64,000 nt of DNA from Lentzea atacamensis. GTDB taxonomy: Bacteria > Actinomycetota > Actinomycetes > Mycobacteriales > Pseudonocardiaceae. The translations under genes were made by a program, and so were the position numbers. Position 1 is the stretch's first letter. The number at the start of each line of letters is the position of its first letter. Below are positions 54,396 through 62,434 of the stretch, in pieces. Location: the NCBI RefSeq assembly GCF_003269295.1, contig NZ_QLTT01000008.1, forward strand, positions 203,127-267,126, in the 5' to 3' direction. Below the pieces are notes generated by a model. It was not told the origin of the DNA. It saw only the letters and a program-made list of their open reading frames with translations, and did not search any database.

Positions 54396-55256
54396 ATGCT
54401 GCGCGTTGCAGTCCCGAACAAGGGCGCGCTCACCGAACGCGCCTCCGCGATGCTGACCGAGGCCGGCTACCGCCAGCGGCACGAGTCCCGCGACCTGACC
54501 GTGCTCGACCCCAACAACGACGTCGAGTTCTTCTTCTTGCGTCCCAAGGACATCGCGATCTACGTGGCGTCCGGCGACCTCGACCTCGGCATCACCGGCC
54601 GCGACCTCGCCGCCGACTCGGGTGCCGACGACAACGGCTCCTCGGTCGAGGAGCTGCTGGCGCTGGGCTTCGGCGGGTCGACCTTCCGCTACGCGGGGCC
54701 CAAGGGCAAGGACTGGAAGGTCGAGGACCTGGAGGGCAAGCGGCTCGCCACCGCGTACCCGAAGCTGGTCAACCGCGACCTCAAGGCCCGCGGCATCAGC
54801 GCGAAGGTGATCCGTCTCGACGGTGCCGTGGAGATCTCGATCCAGCTCGGCGTGGCCGACCTGATCGCGGACGTCGTGGGCTCCGGCCGGACGCTGCGCC
54901 AGCACGACCTGGTGCCGTTCGGCGAGCCGATCTGCGAGTCCGAGGCCGTGCTGGTGCACCGCGCGGGCTCCGAGCTGACGGCGGCCAAGAAGCAGCTGAC
55001 GGCCCGCCTGCAGGGTGTCGTGTTCGCGCAGCAGTACCTGATGCTCGACTACGACTGCCCGCGGTCGCTCCTGGACGACGCCGTCGCACTCACCCCTGGC
55101 CTCGAGTCTCCGACGGTAGCCCCGCTGGCCGACGAGAACTGGGTGGCCGTGCGGGCGATGGTGTCGCGCCGCGACGCCAACCGGGTGATGGACGAGCTCG
55201 CCGCGATCGGCGCCAAGGCCGTGCTGGCGTCGGACATCAGGTTCTGCCGCCTGTGA
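54396..55256 (+). CDS. hisG: ATP phosphoribosyltransferase HisG (long form)
   Basis: 286 residues, catalysing the first step of histidine biosynthesis from ATP and PRPP. N-terminal LRVAVPNKGALTERA, a middle YVASGDLDLGITGRDLA, and the PRPP-binding region ADLIADVVGSGRTLRQ mark the catalytic domain. The C-terminal regulatory domain (ENWVAVRAMVSRRDANRVMDELAAIGAKAVL) shows that it is the long, histidine-inhibited form that does not need HisZ. ATG 54396. Confidence 0.96.
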   Translation: MLRVAVPNKGALTERASAMLTEAGYRQRHESRDLTVLDPNNDVEFFFLRPKDIAIYVASGDLDLGITGRDLAADSGADDNGSSVEELLALGFGGSTFRYAGPKGKDWKVEDLEGKRLATAYPKLVNRDLKARGISAKVIRLDGAVEISIQLGVADLIADVVGSGRTLRQHDLVPFGEPICESEAVLVHRAGSELTAAKKQLTARLQGVVFAQQYLMLDYDCPRSLLDDAVALTPGLESPTVAPLADENWVAVRAMVSRRDANRVMDELAAIGAKAVLASDIRFCRL

Positions 55257-55564
55257 TCCTGGAGCACGCCGTCCTGGACGTGGTGCCGGGGCAGGAGACC
55301 GACTTCGAGTGGGCGTTCGGCGAGGCGCGGGAGCTGATCTCCGCCTCGCCGGGCTTCCTCGGTCTCGAGCTGCTGCGGTGCCTGGAGACGCCGTCGCGGT
55401 ACCTGCTGCTGGTGCGGTGGGAGTCGGTTGAGGCGCACACCGTGGGCTTCCGCCAGGGGCCGTCGTACGAGCGCTGGTCGTCGTTGCTGCACCGGTTCTA
55501 CTCGCCGTTCCCGGTGGTGGAGCACTACGCGAGCGCGCTGAGCACCTCGGCGTCCGTCGTCTGA
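55253..55564 (+). CDS. Antibiotic biosynthesis monooxygenase (ABM) family protein
   Basis: 103 residues with a dimeric alpha-beta barrel pattern: VLDVVPGQETDFEWAFGEARELI, SPGFLGLELLRCLETPSRYLLLVRWES. ABM proteins oxidise small molecules without cofactors or bind heme; the substrate is unknown. GTG 55253 overlaps the hisG stop by four bases (GTGA), so it is made with HisG. The last 40 bases overlap the convergent phosphoribosyltransferase gene. Confidence 0.85.
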   Translation: MILEHAVLDVVPGQETDFEWAFGEARELISASPGFLGLELLRCLETPSRYLLLVRWESVEAHTVGFRQGPSYERWSSLLHRFYSPFPVVEHYASALSTSASVV

Positions 55565-56142
55565 TCGAACCTGTCGTACCACCGGCTGACCGCGCCGAAG
55601 TTCCGCGGGACGAGGACCGCCACCACGGGGGTGTCGAACGTCGTCATCGACTCCCTCGCGGCGACCGGGACCGCGAGGACGAGGTGCTGCGGCGCGTGCA
55701 GGGCGACCCAGTGCAGCGCCGCTCTGGCCGTGACGCCCGTCGCCAGCCCGTCGTCGACGACGATCACGTCGCGGTCGCTGATGTGCGGCGGCGGCCTGTC
55801 CCCGCGGTAGAGGGCGGTGCGCCTGGCGGCCTCCTGGCGTTCCTCGTCGCAGGTGCGCGACAGCTGTTCCTCGGTGAGGTTCAGCGCCCGCAGGACGGCC
55901 GGGTCGTAGATGGGTTCGCTGTTCGCCGTGACCGCGCCGACCCCGTACTCGGGATGACCGGGCGCCCCGATCTTGCGCGCCACCACCACGTCCAGCTCCG
56001 CGTCGAGCTGGTCCGCGACCTCCTTGGCGACCGGGACCCCGCCGCGCGGCAGGCCCAGCACCAGCGGGTCGCGCCAGGCGTGGTCCGCGAGTCGCGCCGC
56101 CAGGGCGCGGCCCGCCTCCTGCCGGTTCGCGAACCTCTTCAC
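55525..56142 (-). CDS. Phosphoribosyltransferase family protein
   Basis: 205 residues. The PRPP-binding loop is VIVVDDGLATGVTA, with VLGLPRGGVPVAKEVA and VVARKIGAPGHPEYGVGAV before it. This type of bacterial PRTase (often annotated only as phosphoribosyltransferase, like Rv0571c N-terminal domains) has no proven substrate. GTG 56142 starts it, overlapping the DUF4345 stop (56139-56141). The pair is divergent from a TetR gene across a perfect palindrome. Confidence 0.88.
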   Translation of the reverse strand: MKRFANRQEAGRALAARLADHAWRDPLVLGLPRGGVPVAKEVADQLDAELDVVVARKIGAPGHPEYGVGAVTANSEPIYDPAVLRALNLTEEQLSRTCDEERQEAARRTALYRGDRPPPHISDRDVIVVDDGLATGVTARAALHWVALHAPQHLVLAVPVAARESMTTFDTPVVAVLVPRNFGAVSRWYDRFDQTTDAEVLSALA

Positions 56143-56552
56143 AGTGCCGTTGACGGTACGCCTCGGCCGCGCCGGCGGTGCACCTTCTCGTCGGCCGCCG
56201 CCAGCCAGAAGAACAGCGGTGGCAGCACCACCTCGAGCACGGTGAGCGGGATCTGGAACCGGTGTGGCTGCCCGTGCACCGCCATCGACAGCAGCCGGCC
56301 GAACGCCCCGATCGCGAACACGGCGAGCCACCTGATCGCGTTCGCCGGGATCGGCGACTGGCGGGCGGCCCAGATCCACGCCGGGCCGTAGCCGAGGAAG
56401 ATCGCGTTGTAGAAGCGCTCGCGACTGTCGACCGTCGCCCCGGCTCCCGCCTCACCCGGTACCGAGTCGATGCCCAACAAGACGTGGTACGCCCCGATCA
56501 ACACACACGCCACGCCCATTGCCCACGAGAGCCATCGCAGCGTTGCGGCCAT
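56139..56552 (-). CDS. DUF4345 membrane protein
   Basis: 137 residues with four membrane segments: LSWAMGVACVLIGAYHVLLG, YNAIFLGYGPAWIWAA, AIRWLAVFAIGAFGRLLSMAVHG and IPLTVLEVVLPPLFFWLA. The GYGPAWIWAARQSPIP and RLLSMAVHGQPH words fit DUF4345. ATG 56552. It is translationally coupled to the phosphoribosyltransferase and controlled by the divergent TetR operator that lies 11 bases upstream. Confidence 0.85.
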   Translation of the reverse strand: MAATLRWLSWAMGVACVLIGAYHVLLGIDSVPGEAGAGATVDSRERFYNAIFLGYGPAWIWAARQSPIPANAIRWLAVFAIGAFGRLLSMAVHGQPHRFQIPLTVLEVVLPPLFFWLAAADEKVHRRRGRGVPSTAL

Positions 56553-56563
56553 TGAGTCGCCCT

Positions 56564-56585
56564 TTAGTTGACACGTGTCAACTAA
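56564..56585. promoter_or_regulatory. TetR operator: 22-bp perfect palindrome
   Basis: TTAGTTGACAC-GTGTCAACTAA is perfectly symmetrical over 22 bp. It is 9 bases before the TetR GTG and 11 bases before the DUF4345 ATG. TTGACAC-GTGTCAA is a common TetR half-site type, and TTGACA could at the same time serve as a -35 box for either side. Confidence 0.75.
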
Positions 56586-56594
56586 GCTCTCCGT

Positions 56595-57164
56595 GTGAGA
56601 CTCACTCCGGCCGCCCGCCGCGACCAGCTCCTCGACGTCGGCGCCGCGCTGTTCGCGGCGAAGCCCTACGACGAGGTGCTCATGGAGGAGGTCGCCGAGC
56701 GCGCGGGCATCTCGCGCGCCTTGCTGTACCGGCACTTCTCCAGCAAGCGCGACCTCTTCGCGGCCGTCCACCAGCGAGCGGCGGACCAGCTCCTGGTCGA
56801 GGTCGGCGACCTCGGTGCCGGACCGCTGGCCGAGCAGGTCGCGGCCGGCCTCGACGCCCACTTCGAGCACTTCCTGGCGAACCGCAACCTCGTGCTAGCC
56901 GCGAACCGAGTGCTGGCGAACGACCCGGTGGTGCAGGCCGTGATCACCGGCGAGTTCGCCGTGCTGCAACGCCGCCTGCTCGACGCGGCAGGGGTGGACG
57001 GGCCGCTCGCGTCCGCCGCCGTCATGGCGTGGCTGGGCTTCGTGCGCGTGATGTGTGTGGAGTGGCTGGAGCACGACGTTTTCGACCGGGTCGAGTTGCG
57101 CGATTTGTGCGTCCGCGCATTGCTCGGGGCACTCGCTGTTCCGTCAATCCCTCATTCGGCCTAG
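56595..57164 (+). CDS. TetR family transcriptional regulator
   Basis: 189 residues with an N-terminal TetR helix-turn-helix (VLMEEVAERAGISRALLYRHFSSKRDLF at about 29-56) and a helical effector domain (HFEHFLANRNLVLAANRVLAND). GTG 56595. The 22-bp palindrome in front of it is shared with the divergent DUF4345-phosphoribosyltransferase operon, which is the likely target along with itself. Confidence 0.92.
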   Translation: MRLTPAARRDQLLDVGAALFAAKPYDEVLMEEVAERAGISRALLYRHFSSKRDLFAAVHQRAADQLLVEVGDLGAGPLAEQVAAGLDAHFEHFLANRNLVLAANRVLANDPVVQAVITGEFAVLQRRLLDAAGVDGPLASAAVMAWLGFVRVMCVEWLEHDVFDRVELRDLCVRALLGALAVPSIPHSA

Positions 57165-57226
57165 CGAATTGGTGTATCCGGCGGGCGCATCCTTGCCTCA
57201 TAGATTGCACTACCGAGGAAAGGGTG

Positions 57227-57892
57227 GTGGCTGCGATGGACGGCTGCCGCGGGATCGTTCCGTTAGCGCTCGCGTTGGTTCTGGCCGGATGTGGCAGCGG
57301 AGCCCTGTCCGGGCCCGGTGACACTTTCGTCGAAACCACCACGACCACGACTGAGACGACTCAGGAAACCACGACCACCACGCCTCCGAAGAAGACAACT
57401 ACCACCACGCCGAAACGGCAGTACGGCTGGAACCTGCCGTCGGGTCCGAGGTCGCCGACCACCAACGAGGACGTGATCTACACGCGGCTGGTGGAGAAGG
57501 CCTGCGATCAGGCGCAGCAGGAACTGGACCGCACCTGGAGCGGCCTGCAGACACCGCGCAACGCCCCGCTGTACCAGGCGGCGGTCGACCTCTGCGGTGG
57601 CAAGGCCTCCGCTGCCCGGTCGATGTTCGCCAAGGCGGCCAAGCTGGGGCTCGCGATGCATCAGGGTGACGGTGGCTCGGCCGAGTGCGATTGCGCCGTC
57701 CTGAAGGCCGTGCGCAGCGTGCTCGATCAGGTGCCGCAGGACTCCGTGCGCTGCACCCCCGGCACGCCGCCGCGCTGGCCCACCAACGACCCGTTCGCCA
57801 AGGACGATCCACGCACGGACGTCGTCGAAGGCAGGACCACCACCACGACCAAGACGACGACCAGCACTACGACGACCACGAGCTCGTCGTGA
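57227..57892 (+). CDS. Thr-rich lipoprotein
   Basis: 221 residues. A lipobox LALVLAGC follows a short signal peptide, so the protein is anchored outside the membrane by a lipid. Next is a threonine-rich linker (about 30-60) and a globular part with six cysteines (EKACDQAQQELDRTW; AAVDLCGGKASAARSMF; SAECDCAVLKAV). The C-terminus is again Thr/Ser-rich (TTTTTKTTTSTTTTTSSS). GTG 57227 suits the GAGGAAAGG ribosome site; GTG 57224 or ATG 57236 are alternatives. It overlaps the next gene by four bases (GTGA). The function is unknown. Confidence 0.8.
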   Translation: MAAMDGCRGIVPLALALVLAGCGSGALSGPGDTFVETTTTTTETTQETTTTTPPKKTTTTTPKRQYGWNLPSGPRSPTTNEDVIYTRLVEKACDQAQQELDRTWSGLQTPRNAPLYQAAVDLCGGKASAARSMFAKAAKLGLAMHQGDGGSAECDCAVLKAVRSVLDQVPQDSVRCTPGTPPRWPTNDPFAKDDPRTDVVEGRTTTTTKTTTSTTTTTSSS

Positions 57893-58725
57893 AGACGCCC
57901 AAACACCTGCCGCCCAGGCAGAAGCGGCCCGAGCCGGTGGACCAGGGCGAGGTGCTGCGCAAGGTCGGCGCGGTGCTGGCCAACGTCACGGTGATCACCG
58001 GCCTGCTGGTGGCGTTCGGCTGGAAGCGCAGCGACACGCAGTCCCGCGCGCTCGGCATCGAGAGCAACATCCTCGGCATGTCCACAGCGGACTACATGCT
58101 GCGCAGCATCACGCCGGTGTTCGTGTTGCTGGCCGTTGTCGTGGTGTCCGGGCTGGTGTGGTTGTGGCTGGAGCCGCGCCTGCGGTCCGCCCTGCTGGCG
58201 TCCAAGCCGTTGCGGACAGCGCTGGCGTGGGCGTGGGTGCAGCTGCCACTGGTGGTGGTCGGCCTGGGGTACGTGTGGCCGGTGGCGAGCTTCTACACGT
58301 TTCCGCTGGCGGTCGGTGGCGGAATCCTCCTGTCCTGCTACGTGATCCGTCTGCGCGCCGGGCGCGACTGGAACTGGCCGAGGATCAGGTTGTTCGCCGC
58401 GGCCGCCGGGGTGCTGTGCCTGTTCTGGGCCGCGCTGAACTACGCGCAGGTGGACGGGCAGCGGATGGCCGACGAGTTCGCGGCGCACGCGGCGCCCTCG
58501 GTGACCGTCTACAGCCAGGAGCGCCTGCACATCTCGGCTCCCGGGGTCCGGGAACAAGCGCTCGACGGGGAGAAGTCGAGGTACCGGTACCGGTACGTGG
58601 GGCTGCGGTTGCTGGAGAACACGGGCGGCAAGTACTTCCTCGTGTCCGACGAGTGGACCAGGAACAGCGGGGTCGTCGTGGTGCTCAGGGACGAGCCCGC
58701 CACCCGGCTCGAGTTCTCCCGCTGA
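57889..58725 (+). CDS. Multi-pass membrane protein of unknown function
   Basis: 278 residues. After a basic N-terminus (TPKHLPPRQKRPEP) come about five membrane segments (VLANVTVITGLLVAFG; SITPVFVLLAVVVVSGLVWLW; VQLPLVVVGLGYVWPVASF; FTFPLAVGGGILLSCYVI; LFAAAAGVLCLFWAAL). A C-terminal extracellular-like domain of about 90 residues (SVTVYSQERLHISAPGV; YVGLRLLENTGGKYFLVSDEW) follows. It is coupled to the lipoprotein gene. No family is recognised. Confidence 0.8.
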   Translation: MKTPKHLPPRQKRPEPVDQGEVLRKVGAVLANVTVITGLLVAFGWKRSDTQSRALGIESNILGMSTADYMLRSITPVFVLLAVVVVSGLVWLWLEPRLRSALLASKPLRTALAWAWVQLPLVVVGLGYVWPVASFYTFPLAVGGGILLSCYVIRLRAGRDWNWPRIRLFAAAAGVLCLFWAALNYAQVDGQRMADEFAAHAAPSVTVYSQERLHISAPGVREQALDGEKSRYRYRYVGLRLLENTGGKYFLVSDEWTRNSGVVVVLRDEPATRLEFSR

Positions 58726-58726
58726 G

Positions 58727-59488
58727 TCAGCGCTCGCGCACGAACAACGCCTGTGCCGTCGTCCCCACCGGCCCTTCGACGTCGTGCACCGTGCTGGTCG
58801 CCAGCCCGGTCCCGTCCGGGCCGATGGTCGTCCGCGCGTCCATCCCGACCCATTCGCCGACGGGTTGCCGGTGCAAGTGGACGGTCAGGTCGGTGTTGAT
58901 CGCGTACCACTTGCGAATGTCCACACGGGACGAGACACCGCTGGCCGAGTCGACCACGGAGAACAGGCGCTCCAGCGGAGAAGGCTCGAACCCGTCCACC
59001 ACGGCGACCCGCGGGCGGGCCCACACCTGCGCGTCGCCCGGCGTGAAGATCCCGCCCGACACCGACAGCCACTCGACGGCGGCCAGGTAGCCGCCGGACC
59101 AGAAGTCCGGGATCTCCATCGGCACCGCGGAGGACGGCGGCGCCATCCCGGTCACGTCCCCGCCCGCGACGGCCGTGGTGTCCGAACCGACGATGTGCCA
59201 GGCCCGCGCGGTCAGCACCACGCGGCCCTCGTGCGACAGCGACGCGGACAGCAGTTCCACCGAGCGGCCGGGACGTTCGACCGAAGTGGACACCGTCAGC
59301 TCCGCCACGGGCACCGGGCCGAGCACCTCGAACGTCACGCGCGCGAAGGTCGGCCGCCGTGCCATCAGCGCGCGCACCAGCAACGCCGACGGCGGGCCGA
59401 GGTGCTGGCTGTCCGGGCCCCACGGGCCGACGGTGTGTTCGGTCGAGCGGAACGTGTCCTCGCCCAGCGGGCGGTAGAAGGCGGTCAT
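58727..59488 (-). CDS. Thioesterase family protein (TesB-like double hot-dog)
   Basis: 253 residues with FRSTEHTVGPWGPDSQHLGPPSALLVRALM at the N-terminus, ARVTFEVLGPVPVAELTVSTSVERPGRSVELLSASL in the first hot-dog half, and WYAINTDLTVHLHRQPVGEWVGMDARTTIGPDGTGLATSTVHD in the second. This is the acyl-CoA thioesterase pattern of actinobacteria (Rv0098/TesB relatives). ATG 59488 overlaps the stop of the upstream nuclease by one base (TGATG). Confidence 0.85.
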   Translation of the reverse strand: MTAFYRPLGEDTFRSTEHTVGPWGPDSQHLGPPSALLVRALMARRPTFARVTFEVLGPVPVAELTVSTSVERPGRSVELLSASLSHEGRVVLTARAWHIVGSDTTAVAGGDVTGMAPPSSAVPMEIPDFWSGGYLAAVEWLSVSGGIFTPGDAQVWARPRVAVVDGFEPSPLERLFSVVDSASGVSSRVDIRKWYAINTDLTVHLHRQPVGEWVGMDARTTIGPDGTGLATSTVHDVEGPVGTTAQALFVRER

Positions 59489-60333
59489 CAGTCGCGGTCC
59501 TGGAGGGGCTCGGTGTCGTCCGGCTCCGGCCAGCCGGGATAGGGAGGCGGGGTGCCGTCGAACGCCGGGCAGAACGCCTTGTGGTCGCAGTAGTCGCACA
59601 GACGGCTGGGCGACGGGCGGAAGTCGCCGGTCGGGGCCGCGCGCATGATCGCCTGCCAGATGGCTTCGAGGGTGCGCTCGAAGCGGGACAGCTCGGACTC
59701 GTCCGGCGTGTAGGCCAGCGCCTGGCGGTCGGCGAGGTACATCAGGCGCAGCTGGCGGGGGACGACGCCGCGCAGGCGCCACAGCACGAGCGCGTAGAAC
59801 TTCATCTGGAACAACGCCTTCGCCTCGCCCACCTCGCGGGGCGCGGCGCCGGTCTTGTAGTCCACCACGCGGATCTCACCCGTCGGGGCGACGTCCACCC
59901 GGTCGATGTAGCCGCGCAGCAGGACGCCGGACGGGAGCTCGGACTCCACCAGCAGCTCGCGCGACTCCGGTTCGAGGCGGCGCGGGTCCTCCAGTCCGAA
60001 GTAGCCGTCCAGCAGCGCGGAGGCCGACTCCAGCCACTGCGCTTCCTCGTCGGTGCCCGCCTGCTCGAACAACGAGGAGAACTCGGGGCGTTCCGCCTTC
60101 ACGCGCTCCCAGGCGGGCGCGATCATCGAACGGGCGCGGTCCGGGACGCGTTCCGCGGCGGGCAGGGCGAAGAGATCCTCCAGCACCGCGTGCACCACGG
60201 TGCCGCGCACCTGCGCCTTGGTCGGCTTCTCCGGCAGGCGGTCGACCGCGCGGAACCGGTAGAGCAGCGGGCACTGCTTGAAGTCCCCGGCCCGGGACGG
60301 GGACAGGGCCGGCCGTCGCAACGTGGTGCTCAT
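59488..60333 (-). CDS. RecB-type PD-(D/E)XK nuclease with Fe-S cysteines
   Basis: 281 residues from ATG 60333. The single-domain nuclease has RGTVVHAVLEDLF, GYIDRVDVAPTGEIRVVDYKTG (metal and catalytic Asp/Lys) and QMKFYALVLWRL, the motifs of Cas4/AddB-like exonucleases. Cysteines in FKQCPLLYRF and CDYCDHKAFCPAF are likely to hold a [4Fe-4S] cluster. The orthologue in Mycobacterium (Rv2119 type) also sits beside trmI. It probably acts in DNA repair or end processing. It is coupled to the thioesterase gene. Confidence 0.88.
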   Translation of the reverse strand: MSTTLRRPALSPSRAGDFKQCPLLYRFRAVDRLPEKPTKAQVRGTVVHAVLEDLFALPAAERVPDRARSMIAPAWERVKAERPEFSSLFEQAGTDEEAQWLESASALLDGYFGLEDPRRLEPESRELLVESELPSGVLLRGYIDRVDVAPTGEIRVVDYKTGAAPREVGEAKALFQMKFYALVLWRLRGVVPRQLRLMYLADRQALAYTPDESELSRFERTLEAIWQAIMRAAPTGDFRPSPSRLCDYCDHKAFCPAFDGTPPPYPGWPEPDDTEPLQDRD

Positions 60334-60415
60334 GATTGGCACCCTAGGACAGAGGTCCGACAATTCCCGGAAGCGGTACACCGCGAGATCACACCGGCGG
60401 CTCTACAGTGCACCC

Positions 60416-61534
60416 GTGGCCGCGCGGATCAGTGAGCGAGAGGGCGGCCTGCTGCTGTTCCGGGTGGCGGGCATCCCCGTGGTGCTCGCGCCGTCGTGGT
60501 GGATCGGCTCGGCGATCGTGGTGGCCTTCTACGCGCCGCTCGTCGACGACCTCGCGCCCGGCACGCCGCCCGGCGTCGGCCTTCTCCTCGCGGCGCTCTT
60601 CGCGGTGTTCCTGGGGCTCAGCGTCCTCGCGCACGAGCTCGGCCACTGCGTCGCGGCGCTGCGGCTCGGCCTGCCGGTGCGCAGACTTCGCCTGTACCTG
60701 CTGGGCGGGCTGTCCGAGATCATGCGCACGCCCGGCAAACCCAGCCACGAGGGCGTGGTCGCGGGCGCCGGACCCGTCGTGTCCGTGGCGCTCGCGGCGA
60801 TCTTCGGCATCGGCGCGTTCGTGATGGAACCGGGCGACGTGGTGTGGGTGCTCGTCTTCCAGATCGCCGCGGCGAACGTCGCGGTGGCCATCTTCAACCT
60901 CCTGCCGGGACTCCCGCTGGACGGCGGCAGGATCGTCAGAGCAGGCGTGTGGGCTGCGACCGGGCAACGGGCGACGGGCACGCGTGTCGCCGTGGTCGGC
61001 GGTTTCGCCGTCGCCATCGCACTGGTGGCGTGGGCGCTCTACGGCGTCGCTCAAGGCGCGGAAGACCGTTGGCTGCGCTTCGGTGTGTGCGCGCTCACGG
61101 CGTGGGTCGTCGTCGCCGGTGCGAAGAGCGAGCTCGCCAGCGAACGACGCCGCACCTGGCCCGCCGGTCTCACCCTGGCCGACCTCATCCGCCCGGTGCT
61201 CCAGCTGCCCGCGGAAAGCCCCGTGGCGGACGCGCTGAGCACCTCGGCGGGGCGCGGCGTGGTGCTCGTCAGGGCGGACGGCGTCGCGGCAGGTCTGCTC
61301 GACACCGAGGCGGCCGAGAGGCTCGCCGCGGCAAGCCCGTTCGCGCCGGCGGAACAGGCCGCCGAACCGATCCTGCCCGAGACCGTGCTGCTCGCCGACG
61401 AGTCCGGCGAGGAGATCGTGGAACGCGTCCAGGGCACGGCGGCGTGGCAGTTCCTCGTCGTGGATCTGGAAGGCCGTCCGGCGGGCGTGCTGCGCAGGGA
61501 GGACCTGCGTGCGGCCATCGAGAAGGGCGTTTGA
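60416..61534 (+). CDS. Site-2 protease family (M50) membrane metalloprotease with CBS-like C-terminus
   Basis: 372 residues. The zinc motif HELGHC lies in the second of about six membrane helices, and the second ligand motif NLLPGLPLDGGRIV follows in the fourth. A C-terminal cytoplasmic domain of about 130 residues (VADALSTSAGRGVVLVRADG; AAWQFLVVDLEGRPAGVLRREDL) resembles a pair of CBS motifs, usual for the Rip3-like subgroup. It probably cleaves membrane-bound regulators. GTG 60416 fits a leaderless message, with TACAGT about 7-12 bases upstream. Confidence 0.88.
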   Translation: MAARISEREGGLLLFRVAGIPVVLAPSWWIGSAIVVAFYAPLVDDLAPGTPPGVGLLLAALFAVFLGLSVLAHELGHCVAALRLGLPVRRLRLYLLGGLSEIMRTPGKPSHEGVVAGAGPVVSVALAAIFGIGAFVMEPGDVVWVLVFQIAAANVAVAIFNLLPGLPLDGGRIVRAGVWAATGQRATGTRVAVVGGFAVAIALVAWALYGVAQGAEDRWLRFGVCALTAWVVVAGAKSELASERRRTWPAGLTLADLIRPVLQLPAESPVADALSTSAGRGVVLVRADGVAAGLLDTEAAERLAAASPFAPAEQAAEPILPETVLLADESGEEIVERVQGTAAWQFLVVDLEGRPAGVLRREDLRAAIEKGV

Positions 61535-61546
61535 CACCATTGCGCG

Positions 61547-62374
61547 GTGATTAGCGCAAGTGGCCCGTTCCGTCCGGGCGACCGGGTTCAGCTGACCGAC
61601 CCCAAAGGGCGGCACTACACCGTCGTCCTCGAACCCGGCAAGGAGTACCACACCCACCGCGGCGCCATCCCGCACGACTCGCTGATCGGACAGCCGGAGG
61701 GCTCGGTCGTGGCCTCCGTGGGCGGCACGAACTTCCTGGCCCTGCGCCCGCTGCTGCCGGACTACGTGCTGTCGATGCCGCGCGGCGCGCAGGTCATCTA
61801 CCCGAAGGACGCCGCGCAGATCGTCATGTACGGGGACATCTTCCCGGGCGCGCGCGTTCTGGAAGCCGGCGCGGGTTCCGGTGCGCTGTCGTGCTCGCTG
61901 CTGCGCGCGGTGGGGGAGAAGGGCAGCGTCCAGTCCTACGAGGTGCGCGACGACCACGCGGTCCACGCGATCCGCAACGTGGAGACGTTCTTCGGCGAGC
62001 GCCCCGGCAACTGGTCGATCACCGTCGACGACGTGAAGAACCACGAGGGCGAGGTCGACCGGGTCATCCTCGACATGCTCTCGCCGTGGGAGGTTCTGCC
62101 CACGATCGCGAAGAACCTCATCCCCGGCGGCGTCCTGGTCGTGTACGTCGCCACCACGACGCAGCTCTCCACGGTCACGGAGGCGCTGCGGGAGATGACG
62201 TGCTGGACCGAGCCCCACGCGTGGGAGACGCTCGTCCGCCCGTGGCACGTCGTCGGTCTCGCGGTGCGCCCGGAGCACCGGATGATCGCGCACACGGCGT
62301 TCCTGCTGACCACGCGCAAGCTCGCGGACGGGGTGACGGCACCGAAGCCGCAGCGCCGTCCCAGCAAGGGCTGA
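61547..62374 (+). CDS. trmI: tRNA (adenine-58-N1)-methyltransferase TrmI
   Basis: 275 residues with an N-terminal beta-rich domain (FRPGDRVQLTDPKGRHYTVVLEPGKEYHTHRG) and a Rossmann methyltransferase domain with VLEAGAGSGALSCSLLRAVG as the AdoMet motif I and VILDMLSPWEVLP as motif IV. It methylates adenosine 58 in the T-loop of tRNAs, as shown for Rv2118c. GTG 61547 is 12 bp after the protease stop. Confidence 0.93.
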   Translation: MISASGPFRPGDRVQLTDPKGRHYTVVLEPGKEYHTHRGAIPHDSLIGQPEGSVVASVGGTNFLALRPLLPDYVLSMPRGAQVIYPKDAAQIVMYGDIFPGARVLEAGAGSGALSCSLLRAVGEKGSVQSYEVRDDHAVHAIRNVETFFGERPGNWSITVDDVKNHEGEVDRVILDMLSPWEVLPTIAKNLIPGGVLVVYVATTTQLSTVTEALREMTCWTEPHAWETLVRPWHVVGLAVRPEHRMIAHTAFLLTTRKLADGVTAPKPQRRPSKG

Positions 62375-62386
62375 CCTCGCCCTGGT

Positions 62387-62432
62387 GACGCGAAAGGGCC
62401 CCACTTCACCGAAGTGCGGGCCCTTGGCGTCA
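62387..62432. terminator. Long terminator hairpin after trmI
   Basis: AAGGGCCCCACTTC (62394-62407) and GAAGTGCGGGCCCTT (62411-62425) pair with one bulge around an ACC loop. TGACGC and GCGTCA extend the stem further. It lies between trmI and the convergent repeat protein and probably works for both. Confidence 0.75.
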
Positions 62433-62434
62433 GG

